Below, in pieces: positions 25,952 to 34,611 of a stretch of 64,000 nucleotides of DNA (within the stretch, counting starts at the first letter, position 1; each line of letters opens with the position of its first letter). This DNA is from Mucilaginibacter sp. SG564 (GTDB lineage Bacteria; Bacteroidota; Bacteroidia; Sphingobacteriales; Sphingobacteriaceae). Location of the stretch: positions 62,001 to 126,000 of the forward strand of contig NZ_JABGNA010000002.1 of NCBI RefSeq assembly GCF_013149275.1, read 5' to 3'. A model generated the notes under the pieces. It was given only the letters and a program-made list of their open reading frames with translations, did no database searches and was not told the DNA's origin. The position numbers were made by a program, and so were the translations under genes.

Positions 25952-26914
25952 AAAAGCCACCAGCTTCTCGGCCATTACCTCGCTTATTTTGCGGTACGAG
26001 TCAAATGTCCAGCCTGCTACATGCGGACTTAGCAGTACCCTGCCGCTTTGACGCAGCTCATCAAACCACACCTGCTCGGCCAGGGCCGGGAATTTTTCTA
26101 CCTCCAGCACATCCAGCCCGGCACCCAGTATTTTGCCTTGTTTAATAGCATTCAGCACAGCGCTCACTTTGGCGGTTTTACCACGCGAGGTATTCAGAAA
26201 AAATATCGGTTTTTTAAAATGGAACAAGTATTCATCATCCACCAATCCATTGGTTTCGGGCGTAAGCGGTATATGCAGACTCAACACATCGCTATGTTTC
26301 ACGATGTCTTCCATACTTACTTCGCGAGCATAACGATCGCTAAAGCCGGTCTTGTACTTATCATAAGCAATCACCTCTACCTGGAAACCCGATAGCTTGC
26401 GGGCAAAGCTATGCCCCATATGGCCATAACCAATAATCCCCACGGTTTTGCCTTTAAGTTCAAAGCCGCGATTAGCTTCTCGTTGCCAGCTGCCGCCGCG
26501 TATTTCAGCATCACCTTTATTTAAATTGTTCATTAAGGATAACAACAAACCAATGGCATGTTCGCCAACGGCGTCTGAATTGCCCTCGGGCGCGTTGATG
26601 AGGCTGATACCTTTTTCGGCCGCATAGGCTTCGTCAATATTATCCATCCCGGCACCGGCACGGGCTACAAAGCGCAGATTGGCCCCGGCATCTATCACAT
26701 GTTTATCAACCCTGAATTTGGAACGGATCACCAGTCCGGCATAATCGCCTATGATCTGCAGTGCTTCGTCGGCTTTGATCAGGGGTTGATAATCGCATTG
26801 GTAACCTTTGGCGGTGGCCATCTCCATAAATATGGGATGCACATCGTCAACTATAAGAATGTTATTTTTCAATTTCGAAATATTAGGAAAGGGCAAATTT
26901 ACAAAACCTACCAT
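25949..26914 (-). CDS. D-2-hydroxyacid dehydrogenase (SerA-like)
   Basis: The 321-residue NAD-dependent dehydrogenase has a split catalytic domain around a Rossmann fold. GIIGYGHMGHSFARKL is the NAD-binding loop, followed about 20 residues later by the acidic residue selecting NAD (AYDKYK). Catalytic Arg, Glu and His are expected in NTSRGKTAKV, AGLDVLEVEK and LSPHVAGWTF, all visible. It could be a phosphoglycerate dehydrogenase, but no regulatory ACT domain is present, and other 2-hydroxyacids are possible. No serine-pathway neighbours are seen. Start chosen at 26914; a start a few codons downstream is possible. Confidence 0.88.
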   Translation of the reverse strand: MVGFVNLPFPNISKLKNNILIVDDVHPIFMEMATAKGYQCDYQPLIKADEALQIIGDYAGLVIRSKFRVDKHVIDAGANLRFVARAGAGMDNIDEAYAAEKGISLINAPEGNSDAVGEHAIGLLLSLMNNLNKGDAEIRGGSWQREANRGFELKGKTVGIIGYGHMGHSFARKLSGFQVEVIAYDKYKTGFSDRYAREVSMEDIVKHSDVLSLHIPLTPETNGLVDDEYLFHFKKPIFFLNTSRGKTAKVSAVLNAIKQGKILGAGLDVLEVEKFPALAEQVWFDELRQSGRVLLSPHVAGWTFDSYRKISEVMAEKLVAF

Positions 26915-27050
26915 TATTCACCATCAGCTATTTATGGTACGATAGATTTTTACAGTTTGGATATAATTGCAAGGCACATGGAGCATGCTGTATTTTGAAC
27001 GCCGGTAATGGCTCACCCCGACATCGCTTCGCGCATAGAGGGAATTTCTT

Positions 27051-27110
27051 AACCCTCTTTCCGCCGCAGGCGAAGAGAGGGTGGTCCAGCGAAGTGTAGA
27101 CCGTGAGTCG
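27051..27110. repeat. Intergenic repeat, family D (AACCCTCTTTCC)
   Basis: This 60-nt segment matches 54686-54747 closely, sharing AACCCTCTTTCC, GAAGAGAGGGT and GTGAGTCG. It lies in a 304-nt gap without a gene; the rest of that gap holds a Bacteroidota -7 element at 27190. Confidence 0.7.
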
Positions 27111-27189
27111 ACTCTGCATCATCCGATCTTGCACTCGCTACAATCCACAGCGCAAGTAAACCGGGCGAGTCAATTTCCCCTCATTTAAA

Positions 27190-27197
27190 TATATTTG
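27190..27197 (+). promoter_or_regulatory. -7 element upstream of the membrane-anchored protein gene
   Basis: TATATTTG matches TAnnTTTG perfectly. It favours the ATG at 27219 over an earlier in-frame codon at 27195, which would lie inside the promoter. No clear -33 element is seen. Confidence 0.5.
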
Positions 27198-27218
27198 TTT
27201 AGCAGCAATCAATATTTT

Positions 27219-27935
27219 ATGGAAAACTTACAAAAACAGGTTAAAGCATTAAAAATATACTCAGGCATGTTAACCCTGCTGGTATTGGTATTAATAGTGA
27301 CAGCTTTCAGACAGACTGCCAGCATCAACGAACATTTTAAACACATCACCGCCGAACGTATCGATATTGTTGATGCCAATGGCCAGATCCGCATGGCTAT
27401 TAGTAATCACGATCGTCAGCACCCCGGAACCATTGGCGGCAAAGAACTACCTAAACGCGACCGCCCAGCCGGTATGATATTTTTTAATGACGATGGCGAT
27501 GAATGCGGCGGGCTGGTGTACGATGGCAATAAAAAAAGCGCCGGTATGACCTATTCCGTCGATCAGTATCAGAACGACCAGATCATGCAGATCCAATACA
27601 GCCAGGATAAGGATACCGACGGCTTGAAACGCAGCTATGGTTTAAAACTGTGGGATAAGTACGACAACTTTCCATCGGCTAAGGTAGTGGCCTATGTTGA
27701 TTCATTAAAGCAATTGAATAATGCTGCTGCCTACGCTGCCGGTATCAAAAAACTGCAACAACCAGGGGTATTAACCGCCGAACGGCTTTTTGTGGGCAAA
27801 AATACCAAAGGCGAAGTAGGCTTGTTTTTGCGTGATGATAAAGGCAGGCCCCGCCTCCGAATTTATATCAACCAGCAAAACCAACCCGTTATAGAAACGC
27901 TAAATGATAAAGGCCAGGTAGTGGCATCGAAATAA
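27219..27935 (+). CDS. Membrane-anchored protein of unknown function
   Basis: The product (238 aa) has a short cytoplasmic start (MENLQKQVKAL), one membrane segment (about residues 13-33, with LTLLVLVLIVTAF), and a large soluble part that should face the periplasm. Two segments resemble each other: DIVDANGQIRMAISN near residue 47 and DDKGRPRLRIYIN near 210, which suggests a repeated beta unit. I recognise no catalytic motif. It is transcribed alone, between repeat-rich spacers. Confidence 0.78.
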   Translation: MENLQKQVKALKIYSGMLTLLVLVLIVTAFRQTASINEHFKHITAERIDIVDANGQIRMAISNHDRQHPGTIGGKELPKRDRPAGMIFFNDDGDECGGLVYDGNKKSAGMTYSVDQYQNDQIMQIQYSQDKDTDGLKRSYGLKLWDKYDNFPSAKVVAYVDSLKQLNNAAAYAAGIKKLQQPGVLTAERLFVGKNTKGEVGLFLRDDKGRPRLRIYINQQNQPVIETLNDKGQVVASK

Positions 27936-28308
27936 GACAATGAATTGAACGCTGTATTGCGAAGTACGGAGCAAGAGCCTCACCCAACCCTCTCCATCCC
28001 GATAGCTATCGGGAAAGAGCGCTTTAATTTTTTTTAAGTCTCCCCTTTGTGGAGATCCGATAGCTATTTGATTAGAGGGACTCTTACTTCGTACCCTCCC
28101 AATGACGTGTGAATTAAAAAGCGCAGACCAATAGTCGGCTCTGTAATCTCACTTCCAGAAAAATTGCAGCGACTATTTAAGTTACCTGCCATTTTGAACA
28201 ATTTTAAAAACTGGCACGGGAATGGCTTTATAAGTCTGGAGTTGTGAGTATTAAGCATGGAGTTTTTTCCTGCAACTCAATACCCACAACTTAAAACTAA
28301 TTACAGAG
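27936..28308. other. Gene-free spacer with degraded repeats
   Basis: The spacer contains the palindrome TCCCGATAGCTATCGGGA (27997-28014), a second copy of CCGATAGCTAT near 28058, and traces of the CCAACCCTCTCC family. No reading frame with protein-like composition is apparent, and no clear promoter for the EcsC gene was found. Confidence 0.5.
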
Positions 28309-28872
28309 ATGAAATTAATCAAGATAAAAAAACTGGGTACCGATATAAAACATCAGGCCGAAAAACTAGCCGACAACGGTTTTAAGCAGATATTTAATCA
28401 TATTGACCAATTTAAGATTAAAAAAGGGGTTGATAAACTGGGGCTGGATAAATTTATAAATCAGTGCGCGCTAATGGCCGCGGGCTCGGGTGCTGTTGCC
28501 GGCAGCGGTGGCATGGTTACGCTGATAGCCGGTTTACCTCTTGATTTTGCCAACCTCATTACGCAACAATTTAGGGTAACTATGGCCATTATGTATTATA
28601 ACAAGGGTAGTTATCAAATGGAATTTAACGAATTCATGGGCCTGGTAGCTACCTCGTTGCGGGTAGAGGCCGGAGTAGCCATATCCAAAACCATGATGGA
28701 GGGCATTGCCGAAAAATTCCTGATGGTACTGGGTACCCGTACCGCCGAAAGAATGGTACCCGTAGTGGGCGCTGTAATTGGCGGCACAGCCAACTACCTG
28801 TTCATTAAACGCATGGCCGAGATGGTCAAAAAAATGCAGGATACCCCGGTGGTTATACCGATAGCCCCCTAA
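28309..28872 (+). CDS. EcsC-family protein
   Basis: The 187-residue protein resembles the EcsC family: a basic N-terminal helix, then a glycine-rich hydrophobic stretch (AAGSGAVAGSGGMVTLIAGLPLD, about 63-85), and a second (VPVVGAVIGGTANYLF). These suggest association with a membrane. The family is named after a gene near the Bacillus Ecs transporter, but its biochemical role is not established. The last codons and the stop come from the repeat at 28862-28888, which also ends mqnD. Confidence 0.82.
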   Translation: MKLIKIKKLGTDIKHQAEKLADNGFKQIFNHIDQFKIKKGVDKLGLDKFINQCALMAAGSGAVAGSGGMVTLIAGLPLDFANLITQQFRVTMAIMYYNKGSYQMEFNEFMGLVATSLRVEAGVAISKTMMEGIAEKFLMVLGTRTAERMVPVVGAVIGGTANYLFIKRMAEMVKKMQDTPVVIPIAP

Positions 28873-28888
28873 CCCCCTGAAGGCGGAA
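28862..28888 (+). repeat. Repeat supplying the EcsC-gene stop codon
   Basis: The sequence AGCCCCCTAACCCCCTGAAG is shared with 15744-15770. Here the TAA inside it ends the frame; at mqnD the TGA does. Confidence 0.7.
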
Positions 28889-28904
28889 CTTTTGGCAATA
28901 TCAT

Positions 28905-29138
28905 TATTTAGGGCTACTCCGTAGGAGTAAAAGCTTTGTAGAAAACAAACAATAAGCATTTAGCATGCCGTAGGTATGCAACTTAAGGTTGTAGTACCTA
29001 TGGTTCCCCGGAACTTCAAAATCCGACAAAATTGGTGTATATTTAAATACACAACAGGCCTGCTTTCTTTTTTAAGGGAGCAGGCCTGTTCAGTTAAGAA
29101 ACAAAAGCCCCCGAGCATCCTATTTTGAATACAACTAA
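28905..29138. other. Gene-free spacer with palindromic words and a 12-bp hairpin
   Basis: CTACTCCGTAGGAG and GCATGCCGTAGGTATGC are short palindromic words typical of degraded repeats. A perfect 12-bp stem (AACAGGCCTGCT / AGCAGGCCTGTT, 29053-29090) has no T-run on either side, so it is not a standard terminator. No gene is seen. Confidence 0.5.
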
Positions 29139-29289
29139 TTAATACTTCTTAAAGCTTTTAAAACACGTCAAAATCGGGCTGAAATTTGTTAAAAAGCGAT
29201 GAAATAGAATTTTTCAGCACTTTTTTGAATCCATTTTTCCAGTTTTTGATCAAAAATTTGTTAAAATCCGGGGTTTAAAAGGTTTTTTT
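29139..29289 (-). repeat. 151-nt AT-rich element, copy 1
   Basis: Read on the minus strand this element starts with AAAAAAACC, contains GATTTTAACAAATTTT near its start and CTTTTTAACAAATTTCAGC in its second half, and ends with AAGTATTAA. It aligns along its whole length with 54206-54356 (plus strand), with well-conserved ends and a looser middle. It begins 10 nt after the rsmA stop. Nature unknown: repeat, regulatory region or small RNA. Confidence 0.65.
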
Positions 29290-29298
29290 GAAAAGAAA

Positions 29299-30087
29299 TT
29301 ACTGAGTACTCCGCCCTGTCGCCACCTCATTGGTGAGCTTTACAAAATCGGCAACGGTGAGCCGCTCGGCGCGCAGATCGAGGGTTGTATTCCCTGCCAT
29401 CTGTTCTTTGTTGATTAATGATGATATGGCATTGCGCAGCGTTTTGCGGCGCTGGTTAAAACCCGCTTTGACAATTTGCCAGAAAAGCTTTTCATCGCAG
29501 TCCAGGGCTTCAGCGCTATTTCTTGTGAGCCTGATCACTGCCGAAAGCACCTTGGGTGGTGGATTAAACACGCCGGCTTTCACGGTAAACAAGTATTCTA
29601 CCTTATAATAGGCCTGCAAAAAAACGCTCAGAATACCATATTCCTTGCTACCGGCTTTGGCGGTACAGCGTTCGGCTACTTCCTTTTGGAACATGCCCAC
29701 CACCTCAACCACTTGCTGGCGGTTATCGAGCACTTTAAATAATATCTGGGAAGAAATATTATACGGGAAATTGCCAATAATAGCCAGCGGACCATTAAAT
29801 ACGCCTTTAAAATCCATCTCCAGAAAATCGGCATTAATAAGGCGGCTACCTAAATGGGGGTATTTTTTTTGCAGAAACTGGTATGATTCCTCGTCAATGT
29901 CGATCAGGGATACTTCGTATTCGGTCTTCTGCAATAAAAAGTCAGACAGGATACCCATACCCGGGCCAACTTCCAGCACGTGTTGATAACGGCCATCGGG
30001 TTTCAGGCTGTCCACAATTTTGGCAGCGATATTTTTATCTGTCAGAAAATGTTGCCCTAAATGTTTTTTTGCCCTTACCAACGTCAT
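29299..30087 (-). CDS. rsmA: 16S rRNA dimethyladenosine transferase RsmA (KsgA)
   Basis: RsmA (262 aa) dimethylates two adjacent adenosines in the 3' terminal hairpin of 16S rRNA, late in 30S assembly. The SAM site is seen in KKHLGQHFLTD, LEVGPGMGILSDFLL and the catalytic loop GNFPYNISSQILF, followed by PPKVLSAVI and the C-terminal RRKTLRNAI segment. Length is typical. It is transcribed alone, divergently from pdxA. Confidence 0.96.
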   Translation of the reverse strand: MTLVRAKKHLGQHFLTDKNIAAKIVDSLKPDGRYQHVLEVGPGMGILSDFLLQKTEYEVSLIDIDEESYQFLQKKYPHLGSRLINADFLEMDFKGVFNGPLAIIGNFPYNISSQILFKVLDNRQQVVEVVGMFQKEVAERCTAKAGSKEYGILSVFLQAYYKVEYLFTVKAGVFNPPPKVLSAVIRLTRNSAEALDCDEKLFWQIVKAGFNQRRKTLRNAISSLINKEQMAGNTTLDLRAERLTVADFVKLTNEVATGRSTQ

Positions 30088-30319
30088 TATTAATCAAATA
30101 TTTGAGCAAATTAAGGCATATTTGTGCTTTATTCGGGAACTATAAGCTTAAAATCTTTTATTTGCAGTAAAAAAGTCGGGTAAAAGCTGAAAGGTTAAGG
30201 GTAAAAGGTAACGCCTGGACCGTAAATTATAAAAAAAAATAATCACAGATCAGCATCAGTGAAATCACTCCAAAAACCGGTGAAATCCTGTAATGATCAG
30301 TGTAATCATACATAATAAC

Positions 30320-31375
30320 ATGAGCGAAAAAATTAAAGTAGGGATAAGCATAGGTGATGTAAATGGCATAGGATTAGAAATAATTATAAAAACACTGGCA
30401 GATGCCCGCATTTACGATTATTGTACCCCCATTGTATACGGGCATACCAAGGTAGCCTCGTTTCACCGCCGCGCAACCCAGGTTAATGAGCTTAATTTTC
30501 ATGTTATTAATGATCCGTCACAAGCGCAGGCAAAAAAGCCTAATATGATCAATTGCTGGGAAGAGGATGTAAAGATAGAGATGGGCCAGGTGACCGAGGC
30601 TGGTGGCAAATATGCCTTCATTTCCCTGGAACGTGCTACTTTTGATCTGAAAGAGGGATATATCGATGCCCTAATCACGGCGCCTATCAATAAAGATAAT
30701 ATACAAAACCACCAGTTTAACTTCCCAGGCCATACAGAATACCTGCAACAACGCGACGGCGCTGCCGAATCATTAATGTTTTTAGTGAGCGATACCTTGA
30801 GGGTTGGTGTAGTTACCGGGCATATTCCCATCAGTAAAGTAGCCTCAAGTATTACCGGCGAAAAAATACTGGCTAAGCTTAAGCTGATGAACCATAGTTT
30901 GCAGAATGATTTCTGGATCCGCAAACCAAAAATCGCGGTGCTGGGTCTTAATCCTCATGCCAGCGATAATGGTCTGATTGGCAGCGAAGAAAAAGAAGTG
31001 ATCATCCCAGCTATTGAAGAGGCCCGCAACAACGATATAATGGCCTTTGGCCCCTACTCAGCCGATGGTTTTTTTGCCAATGGAACATATTTGCAATTTG
31101 ATGCCGTGCTGGCCATGTATCATGACCAGGGACTTATTCCTTTTAAGCAAATAGCTTTTGAATCGGGAGTTAATTTTACCGCAGGTTTAAATTTTGTACG
31201 CACCTCTCCAGATCATGGCACCGCGTATGATATAGCCGGTAAAAATCAGGCTTCGGAGATATCATTCCGCGAGGCCCTTTTCACAGCCATACATATAGTA
31301 AAACACCGCCGCGAAACGCTGGAATTGAACGAAAATCCGCTGGTATTTACTAAGCTGAGCCGCGACAGGGACTAA
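30320..31375 (+). CDS. pdxA: 4-hydroxythreonine-4-phosphate dehydrogenase
   Basis: PdxA (351 aa) oxidises 4-phosphohydroxy-threonine in the DXP-dependent route to pyridoxal phosphate. The N-terminal VGISIGDVNGIGLEI and metal-binding histidines in FPGHTEYLQQRDG, LNPHASDNG and MYHDQGLIPFK are present. I use the ATG at 30320 (MSEKIKVG) rather than an earlier in-frame ATG at 30293, which lies within a run of ATCAGTGTAATC-type repeat words. PLP-related genes also occur near 55 kb. Confidence 0.95.
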   Translation: MSEKIKVGISIGDVNGIGLEIIIKTLADARIYDYCTPIVYGHTKVASFHRRATQVNELNFHVINDPSQAQAKKPNMINCWEEDVKIEMGQVTEAGGKYAFISLERATFDLKEGYIDALITAPINKDNIQNHQFNFPGHTEYLQQRDGAAESLMFLVSDTLRVGVVTGHIPISKVASSITGEKILAKLKLMNHSLQNDFWIRKPKIAVLGLNPHASDNGLIGSEEKEVIIPAIEEARNNDIMAFGPYSADGFFANGTYLQFDAVLAMYHDQGLIPFKQIAFESGVNFTAGLNFVRTSPDHGTAYDIAGKNQASEISFREALFTAIHIVKHRRETLELNENPLVFTKLSRDRD

Positions 31376-31456
31376 AATATGGTCTGTAATAATAATGTTT
31401 CAATTTAATTAACGTTAGATTAAAACATTTGCTTAGTTATCGCATTTACCACTTTA

Positions 31457-32641
31457 ATGAATGATTTTTTTAGTCGAGTCCGATCCATTGACGCTTTTCG
31501 TGCGGTAACCATGTTCCTGATGATATTTGTGAATGACCTCGACGGTATTCCAAATACACCCAACTGGCTCAAGCATGCGGGCGAAAACGTTGATGCTTTA
31601 GGCTTAGCCGATACTATTTTCCCTGCGTTTCTATTTATCGTGGGCTTATCTATACCCTTCGCATTTCAAAACCGGCTTAAAAAAGGCGATTATAAACTGC
31701 TTTGGCGTATTGCCACCCGCTCTTTCGCCCTGGTATTCATTGGCTTTTATCATGCCAACATGGAAACCTACAACGAGGTTACTACCCTGCTGCCCAAGCC
31801 CGTTTGGGAAAGCCTGGTTACGTTTAGCTTCTTTTTTATCTTTTTAGATTATGGTAAAGATACCTCCAATCTTAAACGGTATATTTTACAAGGATTTGGC
31901 ATAGCCTTGCTCCTGGCCATGTCTATCCTCTACAAAACCAGCGATCCGGGGCATACCTGGCTACATTTTACCTGGTGGGGTATCCTGGGGCTGATAGGCT
32001 GGGCGTACCTACTTTGCGCGCTGATCTATTATTACTCCGGAGGATATCTCTGGATCCAGGCAGCGGCATGGATATTCTTCATGTTCTTTAACATCGATTT
32101 TCACTTCGGCTTTTTGAATTTCCTGGCTCCTCTGCAAAAATATGTTTGGATAGCAGGCAACGGCGCTATGCAGGCTTTTACTATGGCCGGGGTGTTTGTA
32201 TCGGTATTGTATATGCGACTTAAGGCTAATAACGAGCTTAAGTTATTGTGGGCCGCCCTGCTCATGATTGCCATTATCATGTTTAATATGGGCTTTATTG
32301 TACGTTATTTTAGCGGTGGTATTTCCAAAGCACGCGATACCCCTTCATGGGTACTCATTTGTACGGGTATCAGCTTAATCATGTACGCTATTTTTATTTA
32401 CGTGGTTGATTTTAAGCATAAATACAACTGGTTCAAGATCATTGAGCCGGCCGGCACCAATACGTTTACCTGTTATATTGTACCGTTTTTATTTTACCCT
32501 ATGTATGAAATGAGCAACCTGGGCTATCCGGAATACCTGAGCCAGGGCACCGGTGGATTGATCAAATGTATCCTGTTCGCATTTGTAATGGTTTGGCTCA
32601 CCGGTTTGCTGGATAAGATCAACATCAGGCTGAAAATATAA
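31457..32641 (+). CDS. Membrane acyltransferase, HGSNAT/DUF5009-like
   Basis: The 394-residue protein has ten or so membrane segments. Its start (RVRSIDAFRAVTMFLMIFVN) has the (S/R)xDxxRG-like signature of the family that includes heparan-alpha-glucosaminide N-acetyltransferase and the bacterial DUF5009 proteins. A histidine in the first loop (NWLKHAG) is a candidate acetyl acceptor. Members transfer acetyl groups across the inner membrane to sugars; the substrate here is unknown. It begins 81 nt after pdxA but has no functional link to it. Confidence 0.83.
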   Translation: MNDFFSRVRSIDAFRAVTMFLMIFVNDLDGIPNTPNWLKHAGENVDALGLADTIFPAFLFIVGLSIPFAFQNRLKKGDYKLLWRIATRSFALVFIGFYHANMETYNEVTTLLPKPVWESLVTFSFFFIFLDYGKDTSNLKRYILQGFGIALLLAMSILYKTSDPGHTWLHFTWWGILGLIGWAYLLCALIYYYSGGYLWIQAAAWIFFMFFNIDFHFGFLNFLAPLQKYVWIAGNGAMQAFTMAGVFVSVLYMRLKANNELKLLWAALLMIAIIMFNMGFIVRYFSGGISKARDTPSWVLICTGISLIMYAIFIYVVDFKHKYNWFKIIEPAGTNTFTCYIVPFLFYPMYEMSNLGYPEYLSQGTGGLIKCILFAFVMVWLTGLLDKINIRLKI

Positions 32642-32642
32642 T

Positions 32643-32722
32643 TGGAGGTGAAAGGATAAAGACAAAAGGCGAAAGTAAATAGCAGCTTTAAGCCTTTGGC
32701 TTTGCGCTTTAAGCTTAAAAAT
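32643..32722. repeat. AAAGG/CCTTT quasi-periodic hairpin
   Basis: GGTGAAAGGATAAAG and AAAAGGCGAAAG words are mirrored by GCCTTTGGCTTTGCGCTTTAAG. It follows the acyltransferase stop and may end its transcript. Confidence 0.5.
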
Positions 32723-32887
32723 GGCTCTTTAATTTTCAAATACCAAAACGGTATTTGGTTTATATTATGCCCTCTTTTTGATAATTAGCCTTGTACATTA
32801 AAGTATTATCTTTACCTTTAATAATTAGTGTTATAATTTACCACTAATCAAATTAAAAAAACAGTTTTCAGTTATGGGATTTTTCCA

Positions 32888-32895
32888 TACATTTG
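32888..32895 (+). promoter_or_regulatory. -7 element of the yceD-rpmF-plsX-fabH unit
   Basis: TACATTTG is a perfect TAnnTTTG match; 19 nt upstream lies TTTT in place of TTTG. Transcription would begin near 32902, so translation must start at or after 32914. Confidence 0.55.
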
Positions 32896-32913
32896 CGGGC
32901 TAATTGTTGCTCA

Positions 32914-33438
32914 TTGAAATCGCTTAGAACATATTCGATTCCTTTTACAGGGCTTAAACTGGGAAAACACCAGTTTGAATACACTGTTGACGATGCTTTT
33001 TTTGACGAGTTTGATTACTCGCTTGTGAAAAAAGCCAATCTGCAGTGCCGGGTAGAATTGGATAAACAGGAAACAATGCTGATACTGGATTTTCATATCA
33101 GCGGCACGGTTAACGCCAATTGCGACAAGTGTTTGGCCCAGTATTTACAACCGCTGAACATCACCGAGCAGCAGATCGCTAAGTTTAGCGATGAAGTGAT
33201 TGACGAAGATGATGAGATCATCACCCTGAATAAAAATGATCATGAGATCAATATAGCGGGGTTAATATATGAATACATAAATGTTGCCATGCCATTTATA
33301 TCGGTGTGCAGCAATGAGGGTAACACCTCCTATTGTGATAAAGAGATGCTCGAAAAGTTAAATAACCTTTCGGGAAATGACGAACAAAATGAGCAGACAG
33401 ACCCACGGTGGGACGTGCTCAGAAAAATAAATAAATAA
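32914..33438 (+). CDS. YceD/DUF177-family protein
   Basis: The 174-residue protein is the usual upstream partner of ribosomal protein L32. Members have been tied to 23S rRNA or ribosome metabolism, without a defined reaction. CDKCLAQ near residue 70 and a second cysteine pair (SVCSNEGNTSYC) suggest a metal site. The best start is TTG at 32914, giving MKSLRTYSIPFTGLKLGKHQ. An upstream TTG at 32893 lies inside the promoter -7 element. It is 15 nt from rpmF. Confidence 0.88.
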   Translation: MKSLRTYSIPFTGLKLGKHQFEYTVDDAFFDEFDYSLVKKANLQCRVELDKQETMLILDFHISGTVNANCDKCLAQYLQPLNITEQQIAKFSDEVIDEDDEIITLNKNDHEINIAGLIYEYINVAMPFISVCSNEGNTSYCDKEMLEKLNNLSGNDEQNEQTDPRWDVLRKINK

Positions 33439-33453
33439 TAAAAAAGCAGGATC

Positions 33454-33645
33454 ATGCCACATCCAAAACGTAAAATATCCAAATCAAGAAGAGATAAGCG
33501 TAGAACACACTACAAAGCTGAAGCTCCAACTTTAACTACCTGCCAAACTACAGGTGCCGTGCATTTACCGCACAGAGCTTATACTGTTGATGGTAACGTT
33601 TACTACAACGGTAAATTACTGATAGAGAAAGCAGCAGTAGCCTAA
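33454..33645 (+). CDS. rpmF: 50S ribosomal protein L32
   Basis: The small basic protein (63 aa) is L32 of the large ribosomal subunit. The start [20 protein letters not shown] is diagnostic, and the middle reads [16 protein letters not shown]. It keeps only one cysteine of the zinc-ribbon form, as in other zinc-free L32 proteins. It lies between the YceD gene and plsX, a gene order conserved in many bacteria. Confidence 0.96.
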   Translation: MPHPKRKISKSRRDKRRTHYKAEAPTLTTCQTTGAVHLPHRAYTVDGNVYYNGKLLIEKAAVA

Positions 33646-33661
33646 GTTTAATTTTCTGAAA

Positions 33662-34600
33662 ATGAAGATTGGCTTAGATATTATGGGCGGTGATTTTGCT
33701 CCCAAAGCAGCCGTTTTAGGGGCAATCGAAGCTTATAAGGCTTTATCTGCCGACCAAAAACTGGTGCTTATTGGAGATAAAGAAGTTGCAGCCACTATTC
33801 TTCAGGAAAACAATGTAAGCCCCGACCATTTCGAGTTTGTACACACAACCGAAGTGATTGGTATGGGCGAACACCCTACAAAAGCCATTGTTCAAAAACC
33901 GGATTCAAGTATTTCGGTTGGTTTTCAATTGCTCAAAGAGGGGCAAATACAGGCCTTTTCTTCGGCTGGTAACACCGGTGCTATGCTTGTTGGCGCCATG
34001 TTCAGCGTAAAAACCATTCCCGGCGTTATTCGTCCGGCTATGACTACTATTGTACCCAAACTTAAAGGAGGTTTGGGTATTTTGTTGGATGTAGGCGCCA
34101 ATGCCGATTGTAAACCGGATGTTCTGGTACAGTTTGGTGTATTGGGCAGCTTACTAGCCCAATCGGTATATGATATTACCAATCCTCGTGTAGCGCTGAT
34201 GAACATTGGCGAAGAAGAAGAAAAAGGTAATATCCTTAGCCAGGCTACTTATCCATTAATGAAAGAAACATCGCTGTTTAACTTTATAGGTAATGTTGAA
34301 GGACGCGACCTGTTCAATGAATCGGCCGATGTTTACGTATGTGATGGCTTTACCGGCAATGTCATATTAAAGCTGGCCGAATCGTTTTATGTTATAACAC
34401 GAAAAAAACAGCTTAAAGATGAGTTTTTTGACCGGTTCAATTATGAGCAATACGGCGGAAGCCCTATCCTGGGTGTAAATGCCCCCGTAATTGTAGGCCA
34501 TGGCATCTCTAGTCCCGAAGCTATCAAAAACATGATCCTTTTATCAAAAAACATGGTTGAGAGCAAACTGGTTGACAAAATTAAACAAGCTTTTCAGTAA
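33662..34600 (+). CDS. plsX: Phosphate acyltransferase PlsX
   Basis: PlsX (312 aa) makes acyl-phosphate from acyl-ACP, feeding PlsY in phospholipid synthesis. The N-terminal IGLDIMGGDFAPKAAVLGA and the segments GNTGAMLVGA, LLDVGAN and CDGFTGNVILK are those of the family. It follows rpmF by 16 nt and precedes fabH by 11 nt, so the genes form one transcription unit linking ribosome and membrane synthesis. Confidence 0.97.
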   Translation: MKIGLDIMGGDFAPKAAVLGAIEAYKALSADQKLVLIGDKEVAATILQENNVSPDHFEFVHTTEVIGMGEHPTKAIVQKPDSSISVGFQLLKEGQIQAFSSAGNTGAMLVGAMFSVKTIPGVIRPAMTTIVPKLKGGLGILLDVGANADCKPDVLVQFGVLGSLLAQSVYDITNPRVALMNIGEEEEKGNILSQATYPLMKETSLFNFIGNVEGRDLFNESADVYVCDGFTGNVILKLAESFYVITRKKQLKDEFFDRFNYEQYGGSPILGVNAPVIVGHGISSPEAIKNMILLSKNMVESKLVDKIKQAFQ

Positions 34601-34611
34601 AAAAATAAAAG

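Noticed and set aside
28905..29138. 12-bp hairpin at 29053-29090 as an intrinsic terminator
   Set aside because: Neither strand has a T-run after the stem.
32893..32913. Upstream TTG as the start of the yceD homologue
   Set aside because: It overlaps the -7 element TACATTTG, so it should not be in the transcript.
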